Shown in pieces: positions 20,738 to 31,301 of a stretch of DNA of 64,000 nt. Source of the stretch: Caulochytrium protostelioides (taxonomy: Eukaryota; Chytridiomycota; Caulochytriomycetes; Caulochytriales; Caulochytriaceae). Position numbers and translations under genes: made by a program. Under the pieces are notes generated by a model, which saw only the letters and a list, made by a program, of their open reading frames with translations, was not told the DNA's origin and did not search any database. Location: assembly GCA_003615045.1 (NCBI GenBank), contig ML014158.1, forward strand, positions 58,199-122,198, read 5' to 3'. Each line of letters opens with the position of its first letter. Within the stretch, counting starts at the first letter, position 1.

Positions 20738-23242
20738 ATGGCCGGCCACACGGGCACCGACCGCCCGCGGCGTCCTGCGCTGCTACGGCGCGTGTCGGTC
20801 GTGACCTCGCGGCTCGCCCAGCCCGTGTCCGGCCGCCCCCGGTCCCGCTCGCAGTCCCGAGCCCACGACCACGACCCGCTGCTCAAGAAGGGCGGCCAGA
20901 TCTCCGAAGTCGATCTCACCGAAGCGCTGCACGCGCCGTCGAACGCGGCCTCGCCCAATGTTCCTTTCAGCGCGAGCGGCCTCAACAGCTACTATACGCT
21001 CGTCAGTCCGCAGACCGGCAGCGCGGGGGTCGATGTCCCGGAGACGCGGCGGTGGCCGCACAGCGGCGGCGGCGGCGATCGCAGCGATATCGAAGGCGAC
21101 ATTGATGTCGTCGGCGAGGAGGATGCGGACGACGGCGAGATGGTGCATACGCCCTCCAAGAAGCCGCGGATGTCGCTGCTGCCGCCGCCGGTCGCCATGA
21201 ACACGACGGCGGCGAGCGGCGCCGCGGCCATGGCGCCGCGCCGTGCCGATCCCTTCCAGGCCCTCGCAGAACCGCCGCCCAGCGAGCGACGCCTCAGCGA
21301 CGCGATGCCGGGCGCCACTCCGCCGCAGCGGCTGCCGTCCAAGCTGACCGAGAAGCGGCGGCAAGGCGTGGTCGAGCAGGCCGGTGAGACGTGGGTCGCG
21401 ACCAAGACGACGCGGCCGACGTCGGTGTCGACAATCACGCGGCCGAAGGCGCCCAAGCAGACGTCCGCGTCCACGATCACGGCGCCCAAAGTGCCGCGCG
21501 TCGCGGCGGCGCCGGCGGCGAGCGCCGACGCGCCCACGACGCCGGCGTCCGCCGTCTCCGAGACGGCGCCCTCGACGGCCGCGTCCGCCATGGCCATGGC
21601 CCTGGACCCCGCGCCCCCCCGCGCCTCCGCCGGGCAGGACGCCGTAGACCGCCTGCAGCTGCTGATGAACCAGATTGAAGCGGAAGAGTTCGCGATCCCG
21701 TCGGTGCACAAGCTGCAGCAGCTGATGGACCACATGGCCGCGGACGCGGAGGCGGCCGTCGACTCGCCGTCGGTGGGCGCTTCGCCGCTCGAGCCGATCC
21801 GCTACGGCGCGGCGCGCGGGCATCTGCCGGCCAGCGGCCGCCCCGCCGAACCGGGCCGCTCGCCCGCCGCCACGACCGGCGCCGCCGACCGCGTGGACGG
21901 CACGGCGGCGCGCGGCGCCGACGCCACGAGCGCGACAGCGACCGGCAACGGCCGCATCAGCCAGTTCTTCTCGGTGCTCGCGCAGCGGCACCAGTCACTG
22001 CGGCCGACGAGCATCTCGACGATCCACGCGCGGTGGTCCCGCGTCGCGCGGTACAGCGGCTCGACGAGCGGCGGCGACGGCGACGACCTGTGCCGCCAGG
22101 CGCAGTACCGGCCGGACCTGTCGGCCATGTCGCGCCAGATCACGCTGACGCCGCGCGGGTCGGTGATGCTGCCGCCCATGAAGCGTCTGGCGGAGGCGCC
22201 GTCCCGCGGGCGCCGCGAAGACGGGGGTGACGGCGTGGCGTCTTCGCGGGCGTCCATCATGCTGTCGACGACCACGACGGCGTCAGCGGCGTCGACGGCG
22301 CCGGCGGCGCCGGTGTTCCTTCACCCGCGGGTGGACACATCGATGGCCACCAGCACGATGGCGGCGGCGGCGGCGCCGCCAACCGCGGGCGTCGTCACGG
22401 GCCGCAGCAGCGGCGGACGCCGCTCACAGCTGCGGCCACGCGACAGCCGCGACGGATGCACCAGCCGCGACGTCGCCGCGGCCAACCCATACGCGCTGAC
22501 GATCGATGTGCTGTCGGCGGCGCCCTTCGCGGCGGCATCGTCGGCGCCCGTGCTGGCGTCGGCGCGGGCGCCGCGGTCCAGCGACGTCGACGGCGCGGGC
22601 AGCCCGAGCAGCGTCACGACGCTGCGGCGGCGGCCGCACGGGCCGGTGCCGGCGCACCGACGGGACACGGCGGCGACGATCTCGCAGTCGGACGCGGCGG
22701 GCGCCGTGCGGCAGCACCACCAGGCCCTGCGCCATGTGCAGCAGTCGCTGATCGAGATCCGCGGCATGATTGCGGAGATGCCGTCGAGTCTCGACGGCTT
22801 CGCGGACGTGCTGGAGCGCATCCTGCTGACGATCAAGACGGCGCGGACGCTGTTGACGCGGCTCGAGGAGCATGCGTCGGCGCGGTTCCCGCTCGCGTCG
22901 GCGACGATGGACGACCCCTCCGAGCCGATGCCCGCGCGCTGGCAGGCGCTGCTGGAGGTCCAGGACGCTGTCAGCGCGCTGGCGATCCAGGGCGAGGCCT
23001 TCTTTACGGGCGCGACCCAGCAGCGCGCCATGTACCACGACCCCGCCTCCGCGTCGCCTCGCCCCGGGCGCAGTGCGTTTCCTGGCGAGGACGGCGAGAC
23101 TGCGTCCCCGGACGACGCGATGACCGGCGACTCGGCCGAGCTGCAGTACCAGTGGGTGCTGCTGAACGACGTGGTCGAGCTGACGCTCTACCGTGTCAGC
23201 GCCATGTCGGCGTGGATCACGTTGAATATGCCTTCGGCCTGA
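20738..23242 (+). CDS. Hypothetical protein, low-complexity with helical C-terminal region
   Basis: 834 residues from the ATG at 20738, which I chose because it has a good context (ACAATGGCC) and because the upstream in-frame sequence is AT-richer and runs through a poly-T tract. The first 130 residues are basic then acidic, and a DPLLKKGG segment is followed by an Asp/Glu cluster. The middle is Ala/Pro/Thr-rich, with a motif RPTS[VI]STI occurring three times in slightly different forms (around 228, 240 and 428) and two similar helices containing LQxLM (about 306-345). The C-terminal 200 residues (from QQHHQALRHVQQSL) look folded and alpha-helical, without membrane spans. No known domain is recognised. 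A cytoskeletal or scaffolding role is possible from composition, but this is a guess. Confidence 0.6.
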   Translation: MAGHTGTDRPRRPALLRRVSVVTSRLAQPVSGRPRSRSQSRAHDHDPLLKKGGQISEVDLTEALHAPSNAASPNVPFSASGLNSYYTLVSPQTGSAGVDVPETRRWPHSGGGGDRSDIEGDIDVVGEEDADDGEMVHTPSKKPRMSLLPPPVAMNTTAASGAAAMAPRRADPFQALAEPPPSERRLSDAMPGATPPQRLPSKLTEKRRQGVVEQAGETWVATKTTRPTSVSTITRPKAPKQTSASTITAPKVPRVAAAPAASADAPTTPASAVSETAPSTAASAMAMALDPAPPRASAGQDAVDRLQLLMNQIEAEEFAIPSVHKLQQLMDHMAADAEAAVDSPSVGASPLEPIRYGAARGHLPASGRPAEPGRSPAATTGAADRVDGTAARGADATSATATGNGRISQFFSVLAQRHQSLRPTSISTIHARWSRVARYSGSTSGGDGDDLCRQAQYRPDLSAMSRQITLTPRGSVMLPPMKRLAEAPSRGRREDGGDGVASSRASIMLSTTTTASAASTAPAAPVFLHPRVDTSMATSTMAAAAAPPTAGVVTGRSSGGRRSQLRPRDSRDGCTSRDVAAANPYALTIDVLSAAPFAAASSAPVLASARAPRSSDVDGAGSPSSVTTLRRRPHGPVPAHRRDTAATISQSDAAGAVRQHHQALRHVQQSLIEIRGMIAEMPSSLDGFADVLERILLTIKTARTLLTRLEEHASARFPLASATMDDPSEPMPARWQALLEVQDAVSALAIQGEAFFTGATQQRAMYHDPASASPRPGRSAFPGEDGETASPDDAMTGDSAELQYQWVLLNDVVELTLYRVSAMSAWITLNMPSA

Positions 23243-23703
23243 ACGACCTCTACCCATCCATCCTGAATCAGGAAACCGAAATCATGCGATCCCCATGCAC
23301 CGATGCGGCGATGCCTCTCGGGGCACGGCGATGCCATGCCGTGTCGTCGGTCTCCTGGCGACCTGGTGGCCGGTGGCCGGTCGCCGCCGATCCCGCCGCC
23401 CAAGCCCCCACGGCCACGCGGGATGGGTGGCGAACGCGGGCGCTGTCCGTCGCCGACGCGGTCCCGATGCCCTTCGTGGGGGAGTCGCGCCCCTCCTCTC
23501 GCAGCAAGCTGTGAGGCGATGGGCCGCGTCCTCTGCGCGTGCGTCTGCGGCGGCGTCCGCGACGAAGCCGCGTCATCGTCCTGGCTGTGCGTCGTGGCAT
23601 CATGGGCGGTGCACGACCTGGTGGCGAGGGATGTGTTGAGGGAGGAAGGGTGGGCGTGCGCGTGGTGAGCGTTGACGCGCTCCGTGCCCTGGGCCGCGCC
23701 CAT

Positions 23704-23734
<31 letters not shown>

Positions 23735-25487
23735 GTCCCCCGCGTCCACCGCGGTGACCCTCCCTTCCAGCGGCGGCGCCGCCGTCGCCTCGCCTTGCGC
23801 GAGACAACGCACGCACGGTCTCTCGACGCCGTGGCCGATGCCGTTGGCCCTCGCCATCGGCGTCGGCGCGCCAGCGACGGCCACGGCGCCCGTCGCAAGG
23901 GCCAGCGCCGCGACGATGCCGGTGCCCGTGCCCGTGCCGATGCCGGGGGGGAAGGTCAGCGGCCGGCAGCCGCCGATCGGTGCCTGGCGGCGCGGATCGC
24001 GCGGGGTACGGCCGGCGAGGACGTCCCGGGCGACGCGATCGCTGTGGCGGGCAGAGACCAGCGATGGCCGCGGCCGCGGCCGTGGGACGGGCGCTATCAC
24101 GCAGCATGGGAGACCACGGGCCGATCCGTCGCTTCGCACGTGGCGCGTCGCAGTGATCGCGCGGCGCTCTTCCCGTGACGGGCAGCCCAGCGCGATCCAC
24201 GCGAGACGGAGGATCCGCTGGATGATCCGCTCGACGGGGAAGGGCTATCGTGAACCTGGCACGCTCTTCTGTGGTCCGAGCGGTCGCATGCGTCTGCTCG
24301 ACGAGACCTCCGATCGTCTTGGCTTTCTCCAGAAGGCTCGTCCGCTCGTGCCCCATCGCCTTTCTTTTGACCCTCCTTTCGCCCTTGGTGGATGCGCCCG
24401 ATCCGCTCCGATCTCGGCCTCGATATACCTCGATCTACGTGCTTGTCACGGCTCGTTTTTCTTTTGTACCCATCGTCTCACACGGACCTGAAAGGGTAAG
24501 CATCGACCACAGATCGCTGGATGGCGCCGCCATTCAGCACCGGCACCCCGGAGCCCGGATCGAGCGCCGCCTCCGTGGCGACGGGACGCGCGAGGGTTCG
24601 ACCCCGGGTTCCCGTGCATCGCCGTGGATGCGCACGACCTCTCGCGGCTCGCTGAGCAACGCCTCCAACGGGGAACCGCGCAACGGCGTGGTCTCATCCA
24701 CGCTGGACCTCACCGCTGCGCGCCCAGATGACACGTGCCGGCCCGACCAGAGAGACGTCGCCTCGCCGCGTTGACGCGTCGCTCGGCGACGTGACGGATG
24801 CGGCGTCCGGCGGCGTCCGGCGGCGACGGGCGCGTTCGCAGCGAGGATCGCCGTCACCGGCGGTCGAGACGGCGTCCACGGCGCGTGTGAACGGCGCGCG
24901 CCGCCGCCGGCCGGCGTCCCCGCGGGGCGTGGCCCTGCGCCGCCGCCGCGCGCCGCCGCCGCGCGCCGCCACCCGCCGCCCTCGATGGATCGGCCACGCG
25001 AGGGGGGCCGCCGGGTGGCCAGCGGGATCTCGGGCTCAAGCATCCCGGCGGTCGTGGCCAAGACCTCGCCGGCAGGCATACGCCGATCGCTCATGGCCGC
25101 TGCACGGCTCGACGCATGCACTCACGCTTCTTTTCATACTGTGGTGCTCTGTCTGTCGTGCCCTTAAACGGGAATGCCCACGATCGGCCGGGGGTGATCC
25201 TGCGCGTGTCGCGACGCCCCACGTGGACGCCTGGCCCCGGCCTTTGGACGTTTCCCGACGGCGCGATCTCGTCACCGCACGCCCTTCTTTGTGGTTGTCC
25301 AGCACTCGATCTGCTGCGCACTGCTGCCTTGGATCCTGCCTGCCTCCGCTCGAGGATTACTAATCGCAGATCGATCGCTGCTGCCACGCGACTCCGCGCC
25401 GTCACCGCCTTCACCCGCCGCTCACTCGGTCTCGCCGTCTGCTATTGCTTGCCGCATCCCCCCTCTCCGCCGCTGGTCGCTGTCACC
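23243..25487. other. 2.2-kb region between the unknown gene and the septin gene
   Basis: Very GC-rich up to about 25000, with open frames on both strands that mostly encode Arg/Ala/Pro-rich shadows. The bases just before 25488 presumably contain the septin 5' leader. One short minus-strand frame is listed separately with low confidence. Confidence 0.45.
24534..25094 (-). CDS. Possible short hypothetical gene
   Basis: A minus-strand frame of 186 residues from an ATG at 25094 (MSDRRMPAGEVL...). Its two ends have credible protein composition (MLEPEIPLATRRPP near the start, SSVDETTPLRGSPLEALLSEP near the end), but the middle is Arg/Gly/Ala-rich like noncoding shadow. There is no domain or signal peptide. 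It would be divergent from the septin gene. It may be only a chance open frame in GC-rich DNA. Confidence 0.22.
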   Translation of the reverse strand: MSDRRMPAGEVLATTAGMLEPEIPLATRRPPSRGRSIEGGGWRRAAAARGGGAGPRPAGTPAGGGARRSHAPWTPSRPPVTAILAANAPVAAGRRRTPHPSRRRATRQRGEATSLWSGRHVSSGRAAVRSSVDETTPLRGSPLEALLSEPREVVRIHGDAREPGVEPSRVPSPRRRRSIRAPGCRC

Positions 25488-26729
25488 ATGGCCGAGCTCG
25501 CGATCCCGATCGTCAAGAAGAAGCTGAACGGCTATGTGGGCTTCCACAACCTGCCTAATCAGGTGCACCGCAAGTCCGTCAAGAAGGGCTTCCAGTTCAC
25601 GATCATGGTCGCCGGCGAGTCGGGCCTCGGCAAGTCAACCTTGATCAACACGCTGTTTAACACGGCGCTGTACCCGAGCAAGGAGAACGTGGAGCTGACG
25701 AACGAGACGCCGAAGACGATTGACATCCAGACGATCTCGACCGACATCGAGGAAAACGGCGTCCAGCTGAAGCTGACCGTGATCGATACGCCGGGCTTCG
25801 GCGACTTTGTCAACAACGAGGACTGCTGGCGCCCGATCCTCAGCAACATCGAGGCCCGCTTCGATGCCTACCTCGAGCAGGAGAACCGCGTCAACCGCAA
25901 GCGCATCGTCGACTCTCGGGTCCATGCGTGCCTGTACTTCATTGCGCCCACGGGCCACTCGCTCAAGCCGCTGGACCTGGAGTTCATGCGCCGCCTCACG
26001 CACCGCGTCAACCTGATCCCGGTGATCGCCAAGTCGGACATCCTCACCGAGGACGAGATCCGCGGGTTTAAGCAGCGCATCCTGGAGGACCTGCACCTCA
26101 ACAAGATCCAGATCTTCCAGCCGCCGTCCTATGGGAACGACGACCCCGAGACCGTCCAGGAGAACAAGGAGATTATGGCGCGGATCCCGTTCGCGGTGGT
26201 CGGCTCCGACCGCGAGGTCGAGTCCAATGGCAAGAAGGTCCGCGGCCGCAAGTACCCGTGGGGCGTCATCGAGGTCGACAACGAGGAGCACTGCGACTTC
26301 GTCAAGCTGCGCCAGATGCTGATCCGCACGCACATGGAGGAGCTCAAGGACTACACGAACGAGGTGCTCTACGAGAACTACCGCTCGCAGAAGCTGGCGG
26401 CGGCCGCGGGCGGCGCCGGTGGCGCCGGCGGCGAGCTCCCGGGCGACAGCCTGCTCGCCAACCCGCTATCCAAGTTCGAGGAGGAGAAGCTCGCGCACGA
26501 CGCCAAGATGGCCAAGATGGAGGCCGAGATGAAGGCCGTGTTCCAGCAGAAGGTCGCCGAGAAGGAGAACAAGCTCAAGGTCTCCGAAGAGGAGCTCTAC
26601 GCGCGCCACCGCGAGATGAAGGAAGCGCTCGAGAAGCAGCGCCTGGAGCTGGAGAACAAGAAGGCCCGGCTCGAGGGCCGACCGGGCACGCCCGAGAAGA
26701 TCAAGAAGAACAAGGGGCTCTTCAAGTAA
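25488..26729 (+). CDS. CDC3: Septin, Cdc3 group
   Basis: 413 residues, within the normal septin range. Septins are GTP-binding proteins that polymerise into filaments at the bud neck or septum. Visible motifs: a polybasic KKK before the G domain (residues 10-12), P-loop GESGLGKST (43-51), switch II DTPGFGD (100-106), G4 AKSD (181-184) and the septin unique element around WGVIEVDNEEHCDF (about 260-275). A Gly/Ala linker follows and then a coiled coil rich in Glu/Lys (about 328-395) ending in KKNKGLFK. The opening GYVGFHNLPNQVHRKSVKKGF is characteristic of the Cdc3 group rather than Cdc10, Cdc11 or Cdc12. The ATG at 25488 has a strong context (CACCATGG). The frame is open further upstream to 25116, but that part lacks septin sequence and is taken as leader. 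No intron is apparent. Confidence 0.93.
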   Translation: MAELAIPIVKKKLNGYVGFHNLPNQVHRKSVKKGFQFTIMVAGESGLGKSTLINTLFNTALYPSKENVELTNETPKTIDIQTISTDIEENGVQLKLTVIDTPGFGDFVNNEDCWRPILSNIEARFDAYLEQENRVNRKRIVDSRVHACLYFIAPTGHSLKPLDLEFMRRLTHRVNLIPVIAKSDILTEDEIRGFKQRILEDLHLNKIQIFQPPSYGNDDPETVQENKEIMARIPFAVVGSDREVESNGKKVRGRKYPWGVIEVDNEEHCDFVKLRQMLIRTHMEELKDYTNEVLYENYRSQKLAAAAGGAGGAGGELPGDSLLANPLSKFEEEKLAHDAKMAKMEAEMKAVFQQKVAEKENKLKVSEEELYARHREMKEALEKQRLELENKKARLEGRPGTPEKIKKNKGLFK

Positions 26730-27192
26730 GGGGCGGCCGCGACAACGCCCGCGATCGCGGCGACGGCGACCAGGGCGACGACCCGGGATCTTGCGCGGGA
26801 TCGCTGGCGCCGCCGGCCTCTTGACCTCATGCAGCGGACGTTCGCCCAACCGCGCGTCTGCGGCCCGTGTTCGCTGGCTGTGCCACAGGACGGCGTCGCG
26901 TGCCCGCGCTCCGCCGTGGCGCGTCGCTGAAGCACGCTCCGCGGAGCGCGTCCGCGTATCGTCGTCTGCGTGTTTCTTGGCCGTTGTTTCCGGGTGACTT
27001 TTCTCTTGAGCCTCGCTCGCTCCCGCCTCGCCTTTGCTTTGCTTGCGCTTCCTGTTTCTATATATATTCATGTGAAAGAACGGACAGGCTCACCGACCTA
27101 CCACGACCTACCACCCTATCGATTGGCGTCATGCCTGTTGCCGCTCGTCAGGGGTCAGACGCGAGGACTCGCCGGGTGCGGCGTGCGGTACC

Positions 27193-27229
27193 CGGAGACC
27201 GGAGACCAAAGACCGAAGACCGGAGACCG
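27193..27229. repeat. Short tandem repeat based on GGAGACC/AAGACC
   Basis: Five or so imperfect units of GGAGACC and related CAAAGACC/GAAGACC in noncoding DNA. Confidence 0.6.
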
Positions 27230-27675
27230 GCTTGGTGGTCGATTCGACGATCAGGACCTCGGTTTTCGCATGACGGTCGTGCTGGCCGCATAGCAGCATC
27301 GCGCGAAAGGCCTGCGTCGGGGCCGTGCCACGTTTCATCGGCGCATGACGCCAAATCGGCAGAAGTGGAGGGCTTCCCCGAGCCGGGCGGGCGCCTTCCG
27401 CCTTTCGCGCGTCGTCGCCTTCGTGGCCTCGCGCCGCCTGGACCCGGCGCCGCAGGTCAGGCCATACCGCCAGGCCGCCGCCCGCCACCGCCACGGCGGG
27501 CGCGATCTGTCCCCGTCAGAGCGATCGATCGGGCTCCTCGCCCCCCCAACGTCGCCCCCCTGGGGTCGGCGGCGGCCTCGTCCGGGGTCGCGTGGCCCGA
27601 CGGGGCCGAGGCCATGACGCGTGGCACCAGCAACAGACACGCCCGCACAACGTGAGCCCGCCGAGCGCCGAGGCC

Positions 27676-27683
27676 TATAAAAG
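27676..27683 (+). promoter_or_regulatory. TATA box of the NPC2-like gene
   Basis: TATAAAAG stands 226 bases before the ATG at 27909, in an otherwise GC-rich region. Confidence 0.6.
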
Positions 27684-27908
27684 CACGAACCGGCATGAAC
27701 CGGCGATCGCGCGAGCCGATCGCAGCGGTGCATCGGCCCCGGTAGCGGTGATGGGAGAGGCCGCCCGCGTTGCCCGTCCCATCGAGACCGGAGGGGCACG
27801 AAGGATCGATGCTGGACGGCGCCGTGACTCGCCATCGTCTCCGCGCCGTGTCTCTTTCCCATTTCTTCTGGTTCCCCGCTCTCTCCTCGTTGATCGTCCT
27901 CTCTCGCC

Positions 27909-28646
27909 ATGCGCGCGTCGTGGTGGCTCGTGGCCTGCCTCAGCTGGCTGCTGGTCCAGACGGCGTCCGCCGTCATCCGCCGCGAGCCGCGGCTGCGCGA
28001 CCGCTGGGCCCACCCGGTCGCGCACCACGCCGTCGTCGCCGCGGCCGATGGCCGCGCGCACGCCGCGCCGCCCCCGGCGAAGCCGCCCGTCTCGTCGCTG
28101 CCCTCGCTCGCGGCGCTGTCCTCGTGGACCCGCGGCGCCGTGACGGTCGCGATCCACCGCGACGGCCTCGTGCTCGATGCCGCCCACGCCGTCCATGCCG
28201 CGGCCATCGCTTCCCAGGCGGACGCCGCCGCGACCGTCGTCGCCCACCACGCGCCGGCGCGTCCGGGCAGCGGCCTCACCTTCTGCGGGAGCCAGAACGA
28301 CGTGTTCCAGCCGCACAATGTCACGCTGCGGCCGGATCCGCCCAAGCGCGGCGCCAATCTGACGGTCGTCGTCAACGGCGTGCTCTCCAAAGATGTCGTC
28401 GACGGCGCGACGGCGCATCTGCAGGTCCGGCTCGGGCTCATCCGCCTGGTCAACCAGCAGCTGGACGTCTGCGAGGAAGTCAAGAAGATCGGCGAGCAGT
28501 GTCCCTTCAAGAAGGGCCCGCTCCACATCGAGGCCACCGTCGAGATCCCGTGGCAGGTCCCGCCGGGGCGCTACCTTGTGGACGTGACCGGCAAGACGGT
28601 CGACGGCGACGACCTGACCTGTGTCCACGGTGACTTTGTCTTCTAG
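27909..28646 (+). CDS. NPC2: NPC2/ML-domain lipid transfer protein (phosphatidylglycerol/phosphatidylinositol transfer protein family)
   Basis: 245 residues: signal peptide about 1-21 (ending QTASA), an Ala/His-rich pro-region of about 100 residues, then the ML domain (about 122-245). Family landmarks are FCGSQNDVFQPHNVTLRPDPPKRGANLTV split across 125-153, GATAHLQVRLG (166-176), QCPFKKGP (197-204), VEIPWQVPPGRY (211-222) and a terminal TCVHGDF. The domain binds sterol or phospholipid in the vacuole or lysosome lumen and hands it to membrane partners such as Ncr1/NPC1. Only four cysteines are seen in the domain (126, 188, 198, 238), whereas animal NPC2 has six, so one disulphide is probably missing. 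The protein is longer than the usual fungal form (about 170-180) because of the pro-region. There are two N-glycosylation sequons (NVT, NLT). No intron is visible. Confidence 0.88.
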   Translation: MRASWWLVACLSWLLVQTASAVIRREPRLRDRWAHPVAHHAVVAAADGRAHAAPPPAKPPVSSLPSLAALSSWTRGAVTVAIHRDGLVLDAAHAVHAAAIASQADAAATVVAHHAPARPGSGLTFCGSQNDVFQPHNVTLRPDPPKRGANLTVVVNGVLSKDVVDGATAHLQVRLGLIRLVNQQLDVCEEVKKIGEQCPFKKGPLHIEATVEIPWQVPPGRYLVDVTGKTVDGDDLTCVHGDFVF

Positions 28647-29527
28647 TGGAGAAACCGATCCGGAGGACGGCACCGTCGCGTGCGACCGCTCGGCGATGAT
28701 GAGAGGGTCGATTTTTTTTTTGTTGCTGCGCTTTCTATTTTGTGTAGTGTTCGTTTGATTCATACCCATCCTGGAGACTAGCACGGTCGTGGGGGCTATG
28801 GGTCCGTGCTCATGGCCTCCGTCGTCGGTGCTTGACCGCCGCGGGGAGCAGCAAGGCCGGCGCCGGGTCGAGGCCGATCCGAGTCGGCGTCGACGCCTCG
28901 GCGCGCCCGTCTGAGCCACCCACCCGTCAGGACGGGGCCGGTCGGCCGCCGCCCGGGTCACGTGTCGCCGGGCGGACGGACCCGTCGTCCGCAGGCGGCC
29001 GTCACGGGGCGGCGGCGGCCTGTCACGCGCAGGGCCGGCCGCGGCCCCGCCACGCGCCCACGGGGGCCGAAGGCCACGGCTCCTGGGGCGCCGGATGGCC
29101 CAGGCGCGGGCGGCGCGGCGCACGATCGCTGCACCATGAGGACGATCGATCGTCCTGTGGCCACGGCCCTGACGCGATGCCGGCATACTTGCGCAGAGAG
29201 ACATCGGACGCCGCGGACGTCCCGCACGGCCGATCACGGGCGGCGCGCACGTGGCCCCTCGCGGGTCCCGCCGCCTTCTGGCGGGTGGGGGGCGTGCGTG
29301 GTCCGTCCTGTCCGGCGCGAGTCCCGTCGTTCGGCGTTGTTGCTGAACTGCACTCGGGCTCATGAAACCCGTCGGATCGTCGTGACGGCCGCGTTGATTT
29401 GTGGTTTCTGTTTCCTGGCCTGGTGGCTCGTTTTCGATCTGGATTGCACCCGTCCTGCTCCGCATCGCGCCTCCCTCACCGGCACAACGACGGTTGACCT
29501 GCTGGATTAGACGTGGATCCTGCCGCC
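28647..29527. other. Intergenic region upstream of the cytochrome b5-ACAD gene
   Basis: 0.9 kb. It begins with a T-rich 3' flank (T run near 28711) and continues as GC-rich DNA with no gene that I can support. Confidence 0.5.
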
Positions 29528-31275
29528 ATGACCGGCCCCCAATCAAGCCAGGGCGCAGCCGCCCAGCGCATCATCTCGCTGGCTGAAGTGAAGCAGCACA
29601 ACACGGCCGACTCGAACTGGATCATCATCGACGAGTAAGCCCCACGACGTCACGCATATGGCGGCATAGCCGTGCGCTACATGACATGGCATGGTCTTGC
29701 CAGGGAGCGGATCATCCATCGTGTCTCTGCATGAATGAGGATCGCGGCCCACTCATCGCCCCCATCTTCGGATCTGTGTATCTTCGACGGCGTAGCACGG
29801 TGTATGATGTCTCGGAGTTCGCCGATATGCATCCGGGCGGCGCTGGAATCCTGCAGGACGTCGCCGGCACCGACGCGACCGAGCAGTTCTATGCGCTGCA
29901 CCGCATCGAGGTGCTGACCAAGTACAAGCCGCGGCTCGCGGTCGGCCGCGTCGAGGGCGTCACGGCCAAGGTCAAGCTCCCGGAGCCCGGCGCGCTCTCG
30001 ACGGGCGTGCCCTATGCCGAGACGCCGTTCGACATGGGCTACAAGTCGCCGTACCTCAACGAGTCTCACCGCGCTTTCCGAATCGCCGTGCGTACGTTCT
30101 GTGACACGCACCTGGCGCCGGTGGCGCAGCAGGCCGATCTGGCCGGCGAGCCGGTGAGCGACGCTCTGTATGGGCAAATGGGCCGATGCGGCCTTCTGGC
30201 GGCCCGCCTCGGCCCGGGCCCGCACCTCCAGTTCTGGCCCGACGGGATCCTGGGCGTCGTCAAGCCCCAGCAGTTCGACTACTTCCACGAGGCGATCGTT
30301 CACGAGGAGCTCTCGCGCATCGGCGCGGCCGGCTGGGTCGACTCGCTGGGCACCGGGTTCACCATCGGGGCGAAGCAGGTGCTCCTCTTCGGGCAGCCCG
30401 CGCTGCGCGATGGGGTGGGCGCCGAGCTGTTGAAGGGCGAGAAGCGCATCGCGCTGGCGGTCACCGAGCCCACGCACGGCTCGGACGTCGCGGGGATCCG
30501 CACGACTGCGCGGCTCTCGGACTGCAAACAATTCTGGATCGTCAACGGCATCAAGAAGTGGATTACCAACGGCCACCAGAGCGCGTACTTTACGACCGCC
30601 GTGCGCACGAACGACCGACCCGGCATGGGCGGCATCTCGATGCTGCTCGTGCCCCGCGGTCCCGGGCTTACGACGCGGCCCATCAAGACGTCCTACAGCG
30701 CGGCCGCCGGCACGGCCCTCGTGATCATGGAGAACGTCAAAGTACCCGTCGGCAACCTGCTGGGCAAGGAGGGTAAGGGGTTCATGATTATCATGGCGGG
30801 CTTCAACGCCGAGCGCGCCTTTATCTGCTCGGGCATGATCGGCGCGATGCGCCGCGTCAACGAGGAGTGCTTTAAGTGGGCCTGCCAGCGCAAGATCAAG
30901 GGCGTGGCCCTCATCCAGTCGGACGCGATCCAGCTGAAGCTCGCGTCCATGATCAGCGCCGTCGAGGCCGTCGCCGCGTGGCACGAGGCGCTGCTCTATC
31001 AGCGCGGCGCCATGTCCTTCGTCGAGCAGAACATGAAGCTCGGCGGGCCCATTGCCCTGCTCAAGTATCAGATCACCCGCGTCGCCGAGCACATCAGCGA
31101 CGAGGCCTGCCAGATCTTTGGCGGGCGCTCCCTGACCCAGACCGGCATGGGCCGCGGCGCCGAGCAGCTCCGCCGCTCCGTCAAGTTCGCCGCCATCCTC
31201 GGCGGCTCCGAGGAAATCATGGCCCAGCTCGGCGTGCGCCAGGCTCTGCGCGACTTTGACGGATCCAAGCTCTAG
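29528..31275 (+). CDS. Acyl-CoA dehydrogenase with N-terminal cytochrome b5 domain (two exons)
   Basis: Exons 29528-29634 and 29796-31275 join to 528 residues. The intron (161 nt) starts GTAAGC and ends GTAG; splicing joins ...WIIID to DTVYDVSEF and so restores the cytochrome b5 core, which supports the model. Heme ligands are probably H48 (in MHPGG) and H71 (YALHRIE). From about residue 120 to the end it is an FAD-dependent acyl-CoA dehydrogenase: LAVTEPTHGSDVAG (FAD/substrate-binding loop), YFTTAVRTND, IMENVKVPVGNLLG, QIFGGRSLTQTGMG and the C-terminal LGGSEEIM. This fused family occurs in many fungi; the family reaction is alpha,beta-dehydrogenation of acyl-CoA, but substrate and location here are unknown. 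No strong mitochondrial presequence is visible. The gene is convergent with the next one. Confidence 0.87.
29635..29795 (+). other. Intron of the cytochrome b5-ACAD gene
   Basis: GT...AG intron placed because it splits a GA|C codon and reconnects the cytochrome b5 domain in frame. It contains in-frame stops. Confidence 0.75.
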
Positions 31276-31295
31276 CTCTCGTGCCATCCCCATGA

Positions 31296-31301
31296 AATAA
31301 A
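31296..31301 (+). terminator. Probable polyadenylation signal of the cytochrome b5-ACAD gene
   Basis: AATAAA directly followed by an A run, 21 bases after the stop codon. Confidence 0.45.

Larger units (their letters stand above)
26730..27908. other. Intergenic region between the septin and NPC2-like genes
   Basis: 1.2 kb, with no gene recognised. It contains a small tandem repeat at 27193-27229 and the TATA box of the downstream gene at 27676. Confidence 0.55.

Noticed and set aside
23268-24356. Minus-strand frame of 362 codons
   Set aside because: Arg/Gly/His-rich low-complexity translation with poly-Gly from a GCC repeat; no domain, no credible start, and competing frames on both strands.
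24590-24620. Possible tRNA T-arm (GGTTCGACCCC)
   Set aside because: The 5-bp T stem does not pair properly and no acceptor or anticodon arm can be drawn around it. I found no convincing tRNA in the window.
27675-29546. Minus-strand open frame of 623 codons over the NPC2-like gene
   Set aside because: It overlaps a clearly recognised gene with signal peptide and ML domain. The Arg/Ala/His-rich translation is a shadow.
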